From the NCBI RefSeq assembly GCF_007655135.1, contig NC_045128.1, positions 14,090,230 through 14,154,229 of the forward strand: a stretch of DNA of 64,000 nt, written 5' to 3'. Each line of letters starts with the position of its first letter. Within the stretch, counting starts at the first letter, position 1. This DNA is from Punica granatum (lineage: Eukaryota > Streptophyta > Magnoliopsida > Myrtales > Lythraceae). Positions 35,527 through 48,405 of this stretch are shown in pieces. Under the pieces are notes generated by a model, which saw only the letters and a list, made by a program, of their open reading frames with translations, made no database searches and was not told the origin of the DNA. The translations under genes and the position numbers were made by a program.

Positions 35527-38341
35527 ATCATCTTGAAGGTCCACCAGCAAATGTAGATGGTCATGCGGAGAATGAAGAAGAGAAGCTATATGATGGTTAT
35601 ACGAGTACAAATTTGGAATCACTGAGAGATGAAGATGATGAGGGACGTGATCACTTCCCAGTTTTTAATGAAAATAGGGAAAGAATACTTGGAGTGGAGT
35701 TTGAGTATCTTCATGTATTCAAGAATGCAATCAGAGACTTAAATATTTCATGGGAAAGAGAGGTTAAATTTGGTAAAGACGATAAGGTCAAAGTGATGGC
35801 CCACTGTGTTGAGAAGGACAAAGAAGAAGTGTGCCGTGGGAAGATTTATTGTGCATTGAACAAGAAATTAAACATCTTTCAGGTTATTACATATGTGAAT
35901 GAGCACACTTGTGCAAGAATGATAGAAATTAGCAAGAAGAAGCGGTTTGTAGAGAAGTTGGTTCCCAAGCGGAGAACCAAACTTGATATGACTACACAAC
36001 AAGTATTTGATTATTTTATTCACATCCACAAAGTTAAGCTAGCTGATGCAATGGTATTTAGGGCCACTGAGCTGGCTAGACAAAAGATTGAATGTGAAGA
36101 GAACCAATAAGGACAATTGAGAGACTATGCAGATCAGTTGCTTAGGTCCAACCTAGGTTATGGTGTATACTTGCAGGTGGACCCGACGACACATCACTTT
36201 CACAGGCTATATATTTTCCTTAAAGCAAGTGAGAGAGGCTTCTTGGAAGGGTGAAGGCCTCTGATTGGGTTAGATGGTTGTTTTCTCAAGGGCTATTATG
36301 GTGGACAACTGTTATCTACAGTTAGTCAGGATCAAAACAATTCATTTTTTGTTATTGCATTTGCAATTGTGGAAATGGAATATAAAGACAGTTGGAAATG
36401 GTTCTTGGAGAACCGTATTGCAAATGTTGGAGATCCTGTGGAGATGTACACCTTCATCTCAGATATGAAGAATGTTAGCTTAATATGTTTAATATTACTA
36501 TTTTGGTTTGTTTTAATGAATTTGTATAGGTGCTCAAACCATGTATCAGTTTTAACTGTGCAAGGATTGGATTATGCTTTGCATTAATTATGCCAAAATG
36601 CATCACATAAATTTTGCTACAGGCACATTTAAGCACACATGTAGAAAAAATCGAAACATCTAGGCTTGAGGAAAGCCTTTTGGAGATGTGCCAAGGCAAC
36701 AACGACATGAATGTTCAAGCAGTGTATGACTCAGCTAAGGGTGATGCCTGCTTTTGCAGCAAACTATCTTGAGGAAATACAACTTGACAGATAGAGCAGA
36801 CTTGCCTTTGACACTGATTGAAAGAATGAAGCTTGACCTCCAACATGTGTGAATAGTTTAACAAAGAAATGCTCAAAGTGAGAGGCAAACCAATAATAAC
36901 CCTATGTGAAGGAGTGAGAGAATACATCACAATGAAGATCGTGAAACAACATATACTGTATGCCAAAACTAGATTATTCATTTCCCCTAAGGTTCAGGCA
37001 AGGTTAGAATAATAAAGGAGGACCTCCAAAGGTTGGATTCCATTGTGGTCAACGGATCCAAATATGACACTGTTTGAAGTAACATGTCCCCCATACTCTA
37101 AGTATGCAGTTGATCTGAGGAAGCACACATATTCTTGTCGACTGTGGGACTTGATAGAGGTACCTTGCGGGCATGCCATTGTTGCCTTGCAATACAACAG
37201 TCAAAGAGTACTGAAAAGGCTCATGCTCTTTTCATCTATCGAACAACTGGCCAAGAGTACTAAGAGAGTACTGGTTATAAGCCTGTCATTCCTCCACATA
37301 TGAAGAAACAACTAGGAAAACCCACAAAGAAAAGGGAAAAAAAAAGCTGAAGATGAGTAAATGAAGAATGCTGCAGACCAGTAGGGTAACCAAACCAAGC
37401 TAAAAAGGAAATTGAATACCTTCAGAGGTTCGTGCTGTAGACAGACAGGCCACAGTGAAATGAAATGCAATTGATAGCGAGTAAGATCTAAAAGTGATGG
37501 TATAGGTTCAACTGAAGTTCATTTTGGTGTTGGGGCTGGTGAAGGACCATCAACAAATGTGGAAGCAGTTGCAGGTATGCGAGCTGAAATGGACATGGCA
37601 CATGACTTATCCACCCCAGCCATCTCAGGCCCCTTAACCATCTGAATTATAACCATCACATGTACTTTGCTTTGATATGCCAAATGCATGATATGTGGAG
37701 TAGTATTGAGTCTAATTGATTTTCTTTCAATCTTTGCTTCATGTGTAGGTTCCTCATATGAACAACTTTGACCTTGGATCTCTTTTCTCAACAATGACAT
37801 TAGTTTTTTAAGCCCCGCATGAGGCCTCCCCCAGTCAGGCCTCCTTCTTACACTCCCATGACAGTAAAGGCCACGAAAGCTACCAGTGTTGGAGCTGCTA
37901 TAAGATTTGCAGCTTTTTTCCATCCAACAGGACCTCCTCATACTCCTCCTCAGTGAAGTGGAACTCCAAGGATCTGCTCTCTCTACATTTTGTGCAAATG
38001 ATCAAATGGAATGAAGCTGGTTTAGTTATATTAAGAGGAATATCAACGCTTTTGTATTACATTTTGGTTTGGTCAATCCATGGGAATCAATACATGTCAG
38101 TATGTCTGGATGTTGTACATATAACATAACAGTATGGTTACATGTTATTTTGCCATGATCTAATCTTTTTGTACTTTGGCAAAGTAACATGTATGCTCTT
38201 TTGTATGAACAATGTGCAAGTTATTATTAATGTAGTTACCTTTGTCATTTCATGTTATTTTGCAAAGTTTGACATTCCATGTTGGTTTGCAAAGCTACAA
38301 ACTAGGCTTGCTTAACTCATATTGTGAACCAATGACACATA

Positions 38342-38762
38342 CCAAATTGATATAACGTCCAAACTGTAGTAAAGTGTCACTGCAGAAGGCGCGCCAAAGA
38401 ATTTACCAATAAAAGAATGGTAAAATTAGACAGAAAATACAATTTGATGCAATGCTGGATCTGTTTGATGTAGCATTTTCCATGTTTTAACGGAGTTAAC
38501 GACACAATTAGACAAAAATAATTTGAAGGATCAAATTGATGTAGCAGTATGATCATAATGATACAACATTGTAACTTGAGAGACTTTCATGATGTAATCA
38601 ACACCATATTGATGTAACCATGAAAACTTGGGAATCTAATTGTTGTATCAAGGACTAAATTGATGTAACTTTCGAAACTGAGGGACCCAATTGACCTAAA
38701 AAAAGGTCAGGGGCCGGATTGACGTTACATCCAAATCTCTGGGACGAAATTGCCTATCCACT
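38342..38762. repeat. right terminal region of the large MULE
   Basis: Contains about ten copies of TTGATGTAAC-like words at intervals of roughly 25-50 bases and ends with GACGTTACATCCAAATCTC (to 38739) and GAAATTGCCTATCC. The innermost part matches the terminal region at 7620-8062. Such repeated subterminal words are candidates for transposase binding. Confidence 0.7.
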
Positions 38763-40917
38763 CTTAAATTAACAAAGATTTTTGGAATTTCCAAGTCATA
38801 TCATGAATGATAAAAATTAGTAATGACCATTTTGAAAATATGAAAAACTTTTAAATGATAATTTTTTTTCTTTTTTCGGTGTGTTCTGACTAATTATAAT
38901 TTAAGCTTGGGTCAGCCCAATAATGAATCAAAGTTTTCCTGATCCTAGACTGTCTCAATTCACATGATTCAAGTCCGATACGTTATGGAAGAGAGTAGGT
39001 GCCGAAAGCTTGGGGGTTACATGAGAGGAGGGAAGGAAAAAAATTAAAATAAATAATAAATAATAAATAAAAGAGAGAAGGAAATAAAAAAAATCAGGTC
39101 GAATTTCACAATGTCAAAGATTTCGTCGAGTTTTTGACGGGCGGATAAATGGAAGGGCCATTTTGATCTACAATCGTTCGATCAAGGGCAAATGGGATGT
39201 AAAAAATGGCTCGAGATAATTTTGATGTATTTTGAATGTCTCAGGGGCCAATTTGCTAGTTTACTCGTCAGGATATTCTGTGTTGTTGCCGATCCAACAA
39301 CTATAGGAATTATAAAATGAAGTTTAATAATTTCTTTAATCAAGTTACGTGGGATGATTCATTTTGGACTCAATCCCTAACCCCAAAATCTCTAACCCAC
39401 AAATCAATAACCCCCAAATCTGCATCCCCCAACTCCCTAACTCTAATCTAAGGACGTTAATCGACCTCAATGACGATTCGACCTGATCGACGATGAAGAT
39501 AGAAATTCACTGAAGATGTTCATTCAAGTCGAAGCAGTGGCTCGAGCATGGTTAATAGAAGGAACAGCTGATGAGAGCAACGAAGAAGGACGACACCAGA
39601 GACGAGCAAAGGTTGCCAAGATGGTTGCCTTATGATCATTCGTATTGCCGATGAATTCGAGAAAGATCTCAGGTTCTAGGACAATTTTTTTGATCCATTT
39701 CTCCCGCGTTCCCTTCTTAGTAGCAATTAGTATCGTACTGAAACTTTAGGGATTTTGACTATTTTTGTAAATCAGTGGATTTTTGTTCCTCGTGGGTTTA
39801 AATTTCTGAATTTTTTCATCTTCTTGGTTCCATAAAGCAGAAAGGGCCGATGAACTCGAGAACGACCTCATGTTTTGGACAGTATTTCTGATTCCTTTCT
39901 CTCTCACTCCCTTCTTTTAAGATCTTCTCAATTGTGATTATTGTATTGGAAAATTGAGAAATTTTGGGACATTATTTCTATAAATTATTAGATTTTTGTT
40001 TTTGACCGATTTGAATTTATGAGTTTGTTTTTCGTCATCTTCTTGGTTCTATGAAGAGAAATGAAGGCAGATTAGATGGGACAGTAGACTCTGAAAATCG
40101 AGAGAGAAAATTTTCTTTTCTTTTCTTTATTTGCATTTTTTAAAGAGAAACTCTATAATAAAAGGAAAGGAAGGATATTATATTATAAAGAAATGCATAA
40201 AGAGAGAAAGAATTTTTTTTAAATGAGGAAAGAAATAATGTCACATCAGCATTTCCCGTCTAATTTTTAAGGGGTAAACCGAACGGTTTATTCTATGTAC
40301 ACTTTGACAATCAAGGGCGAAAGTGATGTAAAAAATAGATTGAGATAGCATTTGAGACAAACTCGATCTCTCATAGATCAATTTGTTAATTTACTCTATT
40401 GCGACAAGGTTCCCCACCCAACACCAAGGAGAACAAGTATCACCAGAGAAAGCAAATTCCGTGGCAGGAAGTGAGTCGATTCAGATTGGTACAAATTTCA
40501 CCAATTCCAAGCAATCTCACGCCAAAAAAAAAAAAACAAAAGAAAATTTCTGGCTCGATTCTTCTCCGGTATAGCTCTTCACTTTACAATTTTTTCCATG
40601 ATTTCAGAAACGAAAGGAAACCCTAATCGCTAGCAGAGTGAGAAAAGAGGACGAAACTGAGAGGAATAAGGAGAGAACGCAGACGAGTTTCTGTCGTTGT
40701 GCGGAGCTCACCATTTTTCCCCTTCAGCAAATTTTTGTCTTTTTGGCCACATCCACGTAAGCAATTGACAGAAAATTATTCACAGAAATCGGAATGACAT
40801 TTTCAGGACAATAATAATAAAAAAAATCACATGTTTTCAGTGGAATTATTAATTCACAGTAGTCCACACCTTGCGCGGGATTGCTCTCAGACTTTGGAGA
40901 GAGTTCAATTTTTATTT
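38763..40917. other. intergenic DNA with degenerate direct repeats
   Basis: 38780-38870 is homologous to 49335-49430 (TTTGGAATTTCCAAGTCA, then AATGATAAAA). 39640-39850 and 39850-40060 are a diverged direct repeat of about 205 bases (GCCGATGAA.TCGAGAA near each start, TCATCTTCTTGGTTC near each end). 39170-39270 and 40300-40400 share words such as GATGTAAAAAAT, so an old short LTR-like unit is possible. No gene is supported. Confidence 0.4.
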
Positions 40918-41092
40918 TAACAGTCTAAATCAATGTAATATTGCCATATATTTCGAATAGCTATACTCGTCTTGCCATACATTTCGAAAGAATTTGCAGG
41001 GCAACACTGCCGTAAATTCTTTAGAAATGTATGTTGAGATGAGTACAGCTATTTGAATGCGAAAGGCAATACTACATTGATTTAAACTGTTA
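40918..41092. mobile_element. foldback MITE, 175 bp
   Basis: Inverted repeat with ends TAACAGTCTAAATCAATGTA and TACATTGATTTAAACTGTTA. The arms continue inwards through ATACTCGTCT / AGATGAGTA and ATTTCGAAAGAATTT / AAATTCTTTAGAAAT to a centre near 41005. It has no coding capacity. Confidence 0.7.
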
Positions 41093-41791
41093 AATGGAAA
41101 ACTGAATTTACTCCAAAGCGCACGAGTGTGCGTGCGTGAGGGCTAATATATATATACTTTCCTCCACAAGTATACTGTATGGGTGTATTAAGTCCTGTTA
41201 CACATAATTAAATGACAACTTGAACTTAGACTTTCTGAGAGTAATTAAAAATTCTGTTCATATAATTTATAAATCTATGCTGAAAATGCTAATTATTAGT
41301 TGTTATATGGACCTTTGAGCATTGCTAGAAGAAGCATAATCGTATATATTTATGTATATCTATCTATATATGGTGCTTATTCCAACTGCAGATGACCAAT
41401 AATGGATCCAATCTTCGGGAGGATTTTCTATGACTCCGGAGAAGCCTCACCCTCTGATTACCCCCTTGCGTTTAGCGTATGACTCTTGGTATAACGATAG
41501 AATTTCAAAACCTTTGCTCTTGAATTATCTAATCATTGTTCCCTATCCTATTTTAAGACTTCTTTACAGTTGCAAACAAATACCACAACTAAATCTCAGA
41601 TTTTCGTCTTCCTTATAACACATGTACAAATAATTGAAACTTTGGTAGACTTGTTTACAAATTGTATGTTTCACATTCTTGCATACCCAATCTCTCCATT
41701 TTCAAGCTCCTGCAAAGTTGCCTTTAACATCTCCACCCGTAATTTCAATTCAATGATAAAGCTTGTTAATTTCTACAGAATAATAATAATC
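41093..41791. other. intergenic DNA, no gene seen
   Basis: AT-rich with short (TA)n runs. Open frames near 41430-41821 have no recognisable domain. Confidence 0.3.
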
Positions 41792-41796
41792 ATCCG

Positions 41797-44016
41797 TGTA
41801 TATATATATATAAATATCTGAGTGTGTATACTAGCTTTCCCGAGCGCGGTATGCGTGTGCCCAATTGCTTTCATGTTTTTACTCAATTTCAATTTAGATT
41901 TTATGAAAAATTTGTAGATTTATGAAAATTGTAATTTATTTTTGTCGCTATTTGTTAGTTGTAACCGTTGGAGATTTGTACCATAGGCGGTGGTTCGGAG
42001 ATGAAGATGGAATAGAATTCGGATTCGAAGAAGATGAACTTCGGAGAAGGTTGAAAAAGACGATGTCGATCCTGAACTCGTAGTCGAAGAAGGTGACAAT
42101 CACGATCTTTGATGTTGAACAATTGCTTGGAGATACGTGAATACTTTCCAAAAAGAATTATTCGCCCACACATAAAGTTGTTAAAGGGTTTAGTCTTTTC
42201 AATGATACAACGAAGACTTCGTGTGTTCTACGATTCGCAAACTTGTAAAATACTCTACTCTCACTCAACGGTAACTGATTAAGTAAAGGTGTAACCAATA
42301 GACTATAGTCATCTTCCATTTCCTCTTATTTGGACGGCTCCTGCCACCTTGGGCTCCATGCAAGCGCAACTTCCGGATGTGCTCATCTTCACTTACTTGG
42401 CAATTACGGGTGCCTTGCATTGGAATTTCTCCAAATTAAATAGAATCTCGAGTGATATAGAAATTGCCTCATCATCGCCATTCTTCCCATCTTGAAGAGT
42501 GCTTACACACGCAATTGCCTTAACTTGAAGATCCTTCCCACGATTCCATCTTGGGGCTGCCAACCCACGCACGGCTGGCCGGATAAAATATTGTCGAGAA
42601 TTCCGGGTTGGGTAAACTTTGATTTGGTGTTTGGTTGGGCAGAATCCAAAAGCAGATCCTGCCCAATTCCGCTTGGAATAGCAAACACGCGTTTGGTTGC
42701 ACTTTGACCTCAGAATTGAAATTCAAACCGCCCCTCTAATGCTGTAAGGGCCCGACTTTCCGTTTGATTTTGCAATTAAATTTTGAGTAAAATGCAGTTA
42801 ACACCCTCACCTTTAAGCCTAGTGGTAAAGTACCCCCTCAACCTTTAGAATTTTGCACTATACCACCCGACCTATACAAAAAGAAGCAAAGTGCAACCCG
42901 ATTGTTTTTCTGGTCACTTTTCCGGCCAAAACTTGAATTATTATTAATTTATTGATTCTGATTTTTTAAAAAATAATTACAAAATAAAAAAATAAAAAAA
43001 ATTCTTTTCCTGCCTTCATTCTTTGACATGGAAACGTCGAAGGAACATTTCAGCTGCATTGCATTAAAAGAAACCATTCAATCACAATGCAGAGCGGTGG
43101 CGGGGGCAAGATATCAGAGAAGGAAGTGTTTACAGTTTCAGGGAGGGGATCAAGATTAACAGATCGTTGCGAGTTCTCAAAGAAAGCCATCAACTTTGCA
43201 CTAGATTAAATCGATATCGCAGGACAACCCAGAAATAATCAATGCCCGATTGATCAAAATCCGTGTGATGAAATAATCGATATAGTAGGAAAACCCAGAA
43301 ATAATCGGTGCCGGATTGATCGATATCGCAGGAAAACATAGATGTCCAATCGACCAAAATCCGTGTGATAAAAATAATCGATATCGTAGGACAAGACACT
43401 CCACATCAATTAATATATGCTGAACTGAAACCGCCCCACCCCAAAAGAAAAAGGACACGAATAGAAAACATTTCAGCTGCATTTGAAAAAACCACTCGAT
43501 CAAAATACATTAATACGATTTACTGGAGCGAAGCTTAGAAGATCGTTGCGAGGGGGAGATTTTTGGAATTCGGTTGGAGAGGGGGACAGCAAGAGGCGAT
43601 TGCCTCTTTGATCGTTGAACATCGATTAGTTTAGTTGTGTGGGCTGTTGGGGAACATTGCCCCTCTTGATTTTGTGGGTATTTCATATATTGATGGATGG
43701 TGGATTTTGATCAATTAGACATCGATTGATTCTGGGATTTCCTGCGATATCGATTATTTCTGGGTTTTCTTTGAGAACTCGCAACGATCTTCTAAGCTTC
43801 GCTCCGGTAAATCGTATTAATATATTCTGATCGAGTGGTTTCTTCAAAAGCAACTGAAATGTTTTCTATTCGTGTCCTTTTTTTTTTTGGGTGGGGCGGT
43901 TTCAGTTCAGCATATATTAATTGATGTGGAGTGTCTTGTCCTGCGATATCGATTATTTTTATCACACGGATTTTGGTCGATTGGGCATCGATTTTCTTGC
44001 GATATCTTTCAATCCG
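41797..44016 (+). repeat. 2.2-kb tandem duplication, copy 1
   Basis: Near-identical to 44017-46247 (offset 2220-2229; the offset changes in a (TA)n run). Differences are a handful of substitutions such as CCCGAGCGC versus CCCGCGCGC. It contains unrecognised DNA (41822-42784) plus the left arm, spacer and a truncated right arm of a palindromic transposon. The five bases ATCCG occur at 41792-41796, at the junction 44012-44016 and at the end 46243-46247, which marks the duplication boundaries. Confidence 0.9.
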
Positions 44017-46247
44017 TGTATATATATATATATATATATTAAATATCTGAGTGTGTATACTAGCTTTCCCGCGCGCGGTATGCGTGTGCCCAATTGCTTT
44101 CATGTTTTTACTCAATTTCAATTTAGATTTTATGAAAAATTTGTAGATTTATGAAAATTGTAATTTATTTTTGTCGCTATTTGTTAGTTGTAACCGTTGG
44201 AGATTTGTACCATAGGCGGTGGTTCGGAGATGAAGATGGAATAGAATTCGGATTCGAAGAAGATGAACTTCGGAGAAGGTTGAAAAAGACGATGTCGATC
44301 CTGAACTCGTAGTCGAAGAAGGTGACAGTCACGATCTTTGATGTTGAACAATTGCTTGGAGATACGTGAATACTTTCCAAAAAGAATTATTCGCCCACAC
44401 ATAAAGTTGCTAAAGGGTTTAGTCTTTTCAATGATACAACGAAGACTTCGTGTGTTCTACGATTCGCAAACTTGTAAAATACTCTACTCTCACTCAACGG
44501 TAACTGATTAAGTAAAGGTGTAACCAATAGACTATAGTCATCTTCCATTTCCTCTTATTTGGACGGCTCCTGCCACCTTGGGCTCCATGCAAGCGCAACT
44601 TCCGGATGTGCTCATCTTCACTTACTTGGCAATTACGGGTGCCTTGCATTGGAATTTCTCCAAATTAAATAGAATCTCGAGTGATATAGAAATTGCCTCA
44701 TCATCGCCATTCTTCCCATCATGAAGAGTGCTTACACACGCAATTGCCTTAACTTGAAGATCCTTCCCACGATTCCATCTTGGGGCTGCCAACCCACGCA
44801 TGGCTGGCCGGATAAAATATTGTCGAGAATTTCGGGTTGGGTAAACTTTGATTTGGTGTTTGGTTGGGCAGAATCCAAAAGCAGATCCTGCCCAATTCCG
44901 CTTGGAATAGCAAACACGCGTTTGGTTGCACTTTGACCTCAGAATTGAAATTCAAACCGCCCCTCTAATGCTGTACGGGCCCGACTTTCCGTTTGATTTT
45001 GCAATTAAATTTTGAGTAAAATGCAGTTAACACCCTCACCTTTAAGCCTAGTGGTAAAGTACCCCCTCAACCTTTAGAATTTTGCACTATACCACCCGAC
45101 CTATACAAAAAGAAGCAAAGTGCAACCCGATTGTTTTTCTGGTCACTTTTCCGGCCAAAACTTGAATTATTATTAATTTATTGATTCTGATTTTTTTTAA
45201 AATAATTACAAAATAAAAAAATAAAAAAAATTCTTCTCCTGCCTTCATTCTTTGACATGGAAACGTCGAAGGAACATTTCAGCTGCATTGCATTAAAAGA
45301 AACCATTCAATCACAATGCAGAGCGGTGGCGGGGGCAAGATATCAGAGAAGGAAGTGTTTACAGTTTCAGGGAGGGGATCAAGATTAACAGATTGTTGCG
45401 AGTTCTCAAAGAAAGCTATCAACTTTGCACTAGATTAAATCGATATCGCAGGACAACCCAGAAATAATCAATGCCCGATTGATCAAAATCCGTGTGATGA
45501 AATAATCGATATAGTAGGAAAACCCAGAAATAATCGGTGCCGGATTGATCGATATCGCAGGAAAACATAAATGTCCAATCAACCAAAATCCGTGTGATAA
45601 AAATAATCGATATCGTAGGACAAGACACTCCACATCAATTAATATATGCTGAACTGAAACCGCCCCACCCCAAAAGAAAAAGGACACGAATAGAAAACAT
45701 TTCAGCTGCATTTGAAAAAACCACTCGATCAAAATACATTAATACGATTTACTGGAGCGAAGCTTAGAAGATCGTTGCGAGGGGGAGATTTTTGGAATTC
45801 GGTTGGAGAGGGGGACAGCAAGAGGCGATTGCCTCTTTGATCGTTGAACATCGATTAGGTTAGTTTTGTGGGCTGTTGGGGAACATTGCCCCTCTTGATT
45901 TTGTGGGTATTTCATATATTGATGGATGGTGGATTTTGATCAATTAGGCATCGATTGATTCTGGGATTTCCTGCGATATCGATTATTTCTGGGTTTTCTT
46001 TGAGAACTCGCAACGATCTTCTAAGCTTCGCTCCGGTAAATCGTATTAATATATTCTGATCGAGTGGTTTCTTCAAAAGCAACTGAAATGTTTTCTATTC
46101 GTGTCTTTTTTTTTTTTGGGTGGGGCGGTTTCAGTTCAGCATATATTATTTGATGTGGAGTGTCTTGTCCTGCGATATCGATTATTTTTATCACACGGAT
46201 TTTGGTCGATTGGGCATCGATGTTTTCTTGCGATATCTTTCAATCCG
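44017..46247 (+). repeat. 2.2-kb tandem duplication, copy 2
   Basis: Second copy of the unit. Beyond 46247 the palindromic transposon continues to its true end at 46758, whereas copy 1 stops at the junction. Copy 2 therefore retains the original right side. Confidence 0.9.
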
Positions 46248-46758
46248 GCACCGATTATTTCTAGGTTTTCTTGCTATATTGATTATTTCATCACACGGAT
46301 TTTGATCAATCAGGCATCGATTATTTCTGAGTTTTCCTACGATATCGATTTAATTTGGTGCAAAGTTGATAGCTTTCTTTGAGAACTCGCAACGATCTGC
46401 TAATCTCGATCCATTCCCTGAAACTGTAAACACTTCGTTATTTGATATCTAGCCCCCGCCACTGCTCTGCATTGTGATTGAATGGTTACTTCTAATGCAA
46501 TGCAGCTGAAATGTTCCTTCGACGTTTCCATGTCAAAGAATGAAGGCAGGAGAATAATTTTTAAAATTTTTAAAATTGTCATTATTTTATCAAAATCTGA
46601 ATCAATAAATTAATAATAATTCAAGTTTTGATCGGAAAGTAATTGGGTTGCACTTTGCTTCTTTTTATATTGGTCGGGTGGTATAGTATAAAATTCTAAA
46701 GGTTGAGGGGTACTTTATCACTAAGCTTAAAGGTGAGGGTGTTAACTGTATTTTACTC
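45014..46758. mobile_element. long-TIR (MULE-type) palindromic element, 1745 bp
   Basis: Ends are GAGTAAAATGCAGTTAACAC on the left and its counterpart (one mismatch, ...TGTATTTTACTC) on the right. Both sides carry TTAAATTTT (45005-45013 and 46759-46767), a perfect 9-bp target-site duplication as made by Mutator-like elements. The arms are very long (about 45014-45781 and 46007-46758) around a spacer of about 225 bases. The arms contain repeated CGATATCG...AATAATCGAT words. It has no transposase and is therefore non-autonomous. Open frames inside follow the repeats and are not genes. A truncated duplicate is at 42785-44016. Confidence 0.85.
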
Positions 46759-46767
46759 TTAAATTTT

Positions 46768-48396
46768 TAAAATTTTAACTCTAATTTTACACTATCCACC
46801 TCTGACGGTGGCTTCCACCATTCCCGACCAATCTCAATGTCACCAAGCCATATCGGACCTCAGAGAAGCTAGATCCGACCTCGGAGACCGAGATCGGGGC
46901 AGGATTGGTTCGACCACAAACCCACAGATCAGACCTCTCGAGCTACCTAGGGCTCACGAGACCCATGGGTGGGTTCGTAGCTACGGTGACGTCGGGGTCA
47001 GGGAAGCCGAAGTCCGTGCAGATTCTCGTGCAGACAGTCTCCCACAGATCAACAGTGAGGCAGGTGGAGCGAGTGGTCGAAGGCGAGCTACTTGCAGACG
47101 ACAGAGGCAGCGAAGACAATGATCTCTCGACGACTTGGTGATGACGGATATGTCGCGGTCGACTGTGGACCGCTTGAGGGTGCCCGGCTGCCGAAGGGTG
47201 TCGTGGAGCGGAGCCTTCTAGGTGTCTCGAGAGGTCTTGCTCATCTTCTCTTTATTTTTTAATTTAATTTATTTTTTATTTAATATATTATCTTAATATT
47301 TGTAAAGAAAGGATATTTTTATCGTTTCATCGCATATTCTCGCCTTTCGTGATATTACTATTTTCTCCAACCAAACAAAATGAATTTCATCATAATTTTA
47401 ATTTTATTCCCTCTCAATGTTAATATCTATTTATTTTATTATGCATCAATTTCATTCCGACAAACCAAACGTGCTGTGAATTCCGATCACGGGCAGTCTC
47501 CTTGCTTACCTGAATCAATAATCATGGGCTACTCATTTGGATCCAATTATGTGCACAAAGCCCACCTTGTCCATCACATGCCTCTCGAACTCCCTAATTT
47601 ACGCAAGGTGTGAAAATTGGGTGTAAACAAAAAAAAATTGATACAAAAGAAAAACGAATTTTCATATTTTTTCGAAATTTATCACCAAAATAATGGGTCG
47701 AAATCTGTGGGCATGTCCTCCCATGTCGTTATTTAATGACAAAATTTACAGAGATCGTGATTTTACAAAAGGAAAAATTGAAAGGATATCATAGATGTGG
47801 AAAAAATTAAACCCCTGATTTTTTTGGACAGTTGACCAAAAACATATATGGGTATTATTCTGTACAAGTCATAAACCTAAAATGAAAGGTTGATCATTAA
47901 CTGTTTACACCCCCATTTTTGCAACTAGGTTATTGCAAAGCTCAAGGGACACGTGACATGCAAGATGGAACTCCTCAGACAAAATTGGGCTCATTAGAGG
48001 CAGCCCATGACCGATTCGACTGAGCGACAAGGGCCCGAGCATTGGAGGACAGCCCGTGATTGAGATCCACGAGAAAGTCTGACCCAAGCTAGCGGCAATA
48101 CCCAACTTGGGCAGCCATGAGTGGGTTGGCGGCTTACGGATGGAAACTGAGTTTGTTTCCTTAGCTAAGGCATGAACGAACTTGGGCATATTCTTTGATT
48201 AGCAAAAATCCCTCATTTCGGGAACATCGCATTTCATTCCTCCCATACAAGAATTGCCAAGAAAGTGGAGATATGTATAAGGAATATATTGCATGGCTTT
48301 CAAGACAAGAGGCCTCCAACGAAGAGAAGTGGTAATGTGAAGATTATTTCTATTGATGTGGAGGTTGTGTCATGTGCAGGAAATATCATTGGTGCT
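46768..48396. other. mixed repeat remnants, no supported gene
   Basis: 46805-47230 is locally GC-rich and has overlapping open frames without known domains. 47640-47885 is the inverted partner of 12965-13210. It is bracketed by two facing TGTTTACACCC-type ends (47612-47626 and 47903-47915), which resemble retrotransposon LTR starts and suggest one repeat nested in another. Confidence 0.4.
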
Positions 48397-48405
48397 TAGT
48401 TATAA

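Larger units (their letters stand above)
30970..37956 (+). pseudogene. MURA-like MULE transposase, interrupted
   Basis: Domains in order: an N-terminal hydrophilic region with a V.LYNGGEFVGSP...YDGGDV block (about 31010-31085), typical of plant MULE proteins; a Glu/Lys-rich stretch (31320-31500); then, after the inserted solo LTR, a MuDR-type N-domain (35613-36110) with FKNAIRDLNI, a Cys-bearing strand and VNEHTC. The start of the DDE transposase follows near 36255-36420: IGLDGCFLKG, containing the probable first catalytic Asp, then GGQLL and NNSFFVIAFAIVE. A SWIM-type zinc motif is at 37100-37190 (SCRLWDLIEVPCGHAI; one of the usual Cys residues is Tyr). A worn zinc knuckle is near 37425-37470, and a Pro-rich tail ends at 37954. 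Frame breaks are numerous. It would have acted in the nucleus, cutting and joining MULE ends. Confidence 0.8.
26056..38762 (+). mobile_element. autonomous-type Mutator-like element (MULE), decayed and nested
   Basis: Inverted terminal regions (26056-26390 and 38342-38762) flank a degenerate MURA-like transposase on +. Removing the two solo LTRs and their duplications leaves about 4.6 kb, a normal size for an autonomous MULE. Stop codons in the transposase show that it is dead. A partial second copy lies at 6956-8062. The element sits in a repeat that also occurs near 49320-49420. Confidence 0.8.

Noticed and set aside
43190..45732. Repeated minus-strand frames with DQSGTDYFW-like residues
   Set aside because: Created by the repeated CGATATCG...AATAATCGAT words in the palindromic transposon; the same frames occur in each copy of the duplication.
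46808..47141. Two overlapping plus-strand frames of 78-104 codons
   Set aside because: Locally GC-rich, no start context or domain, highly charged composition and no splice partners; not enough for a gene.
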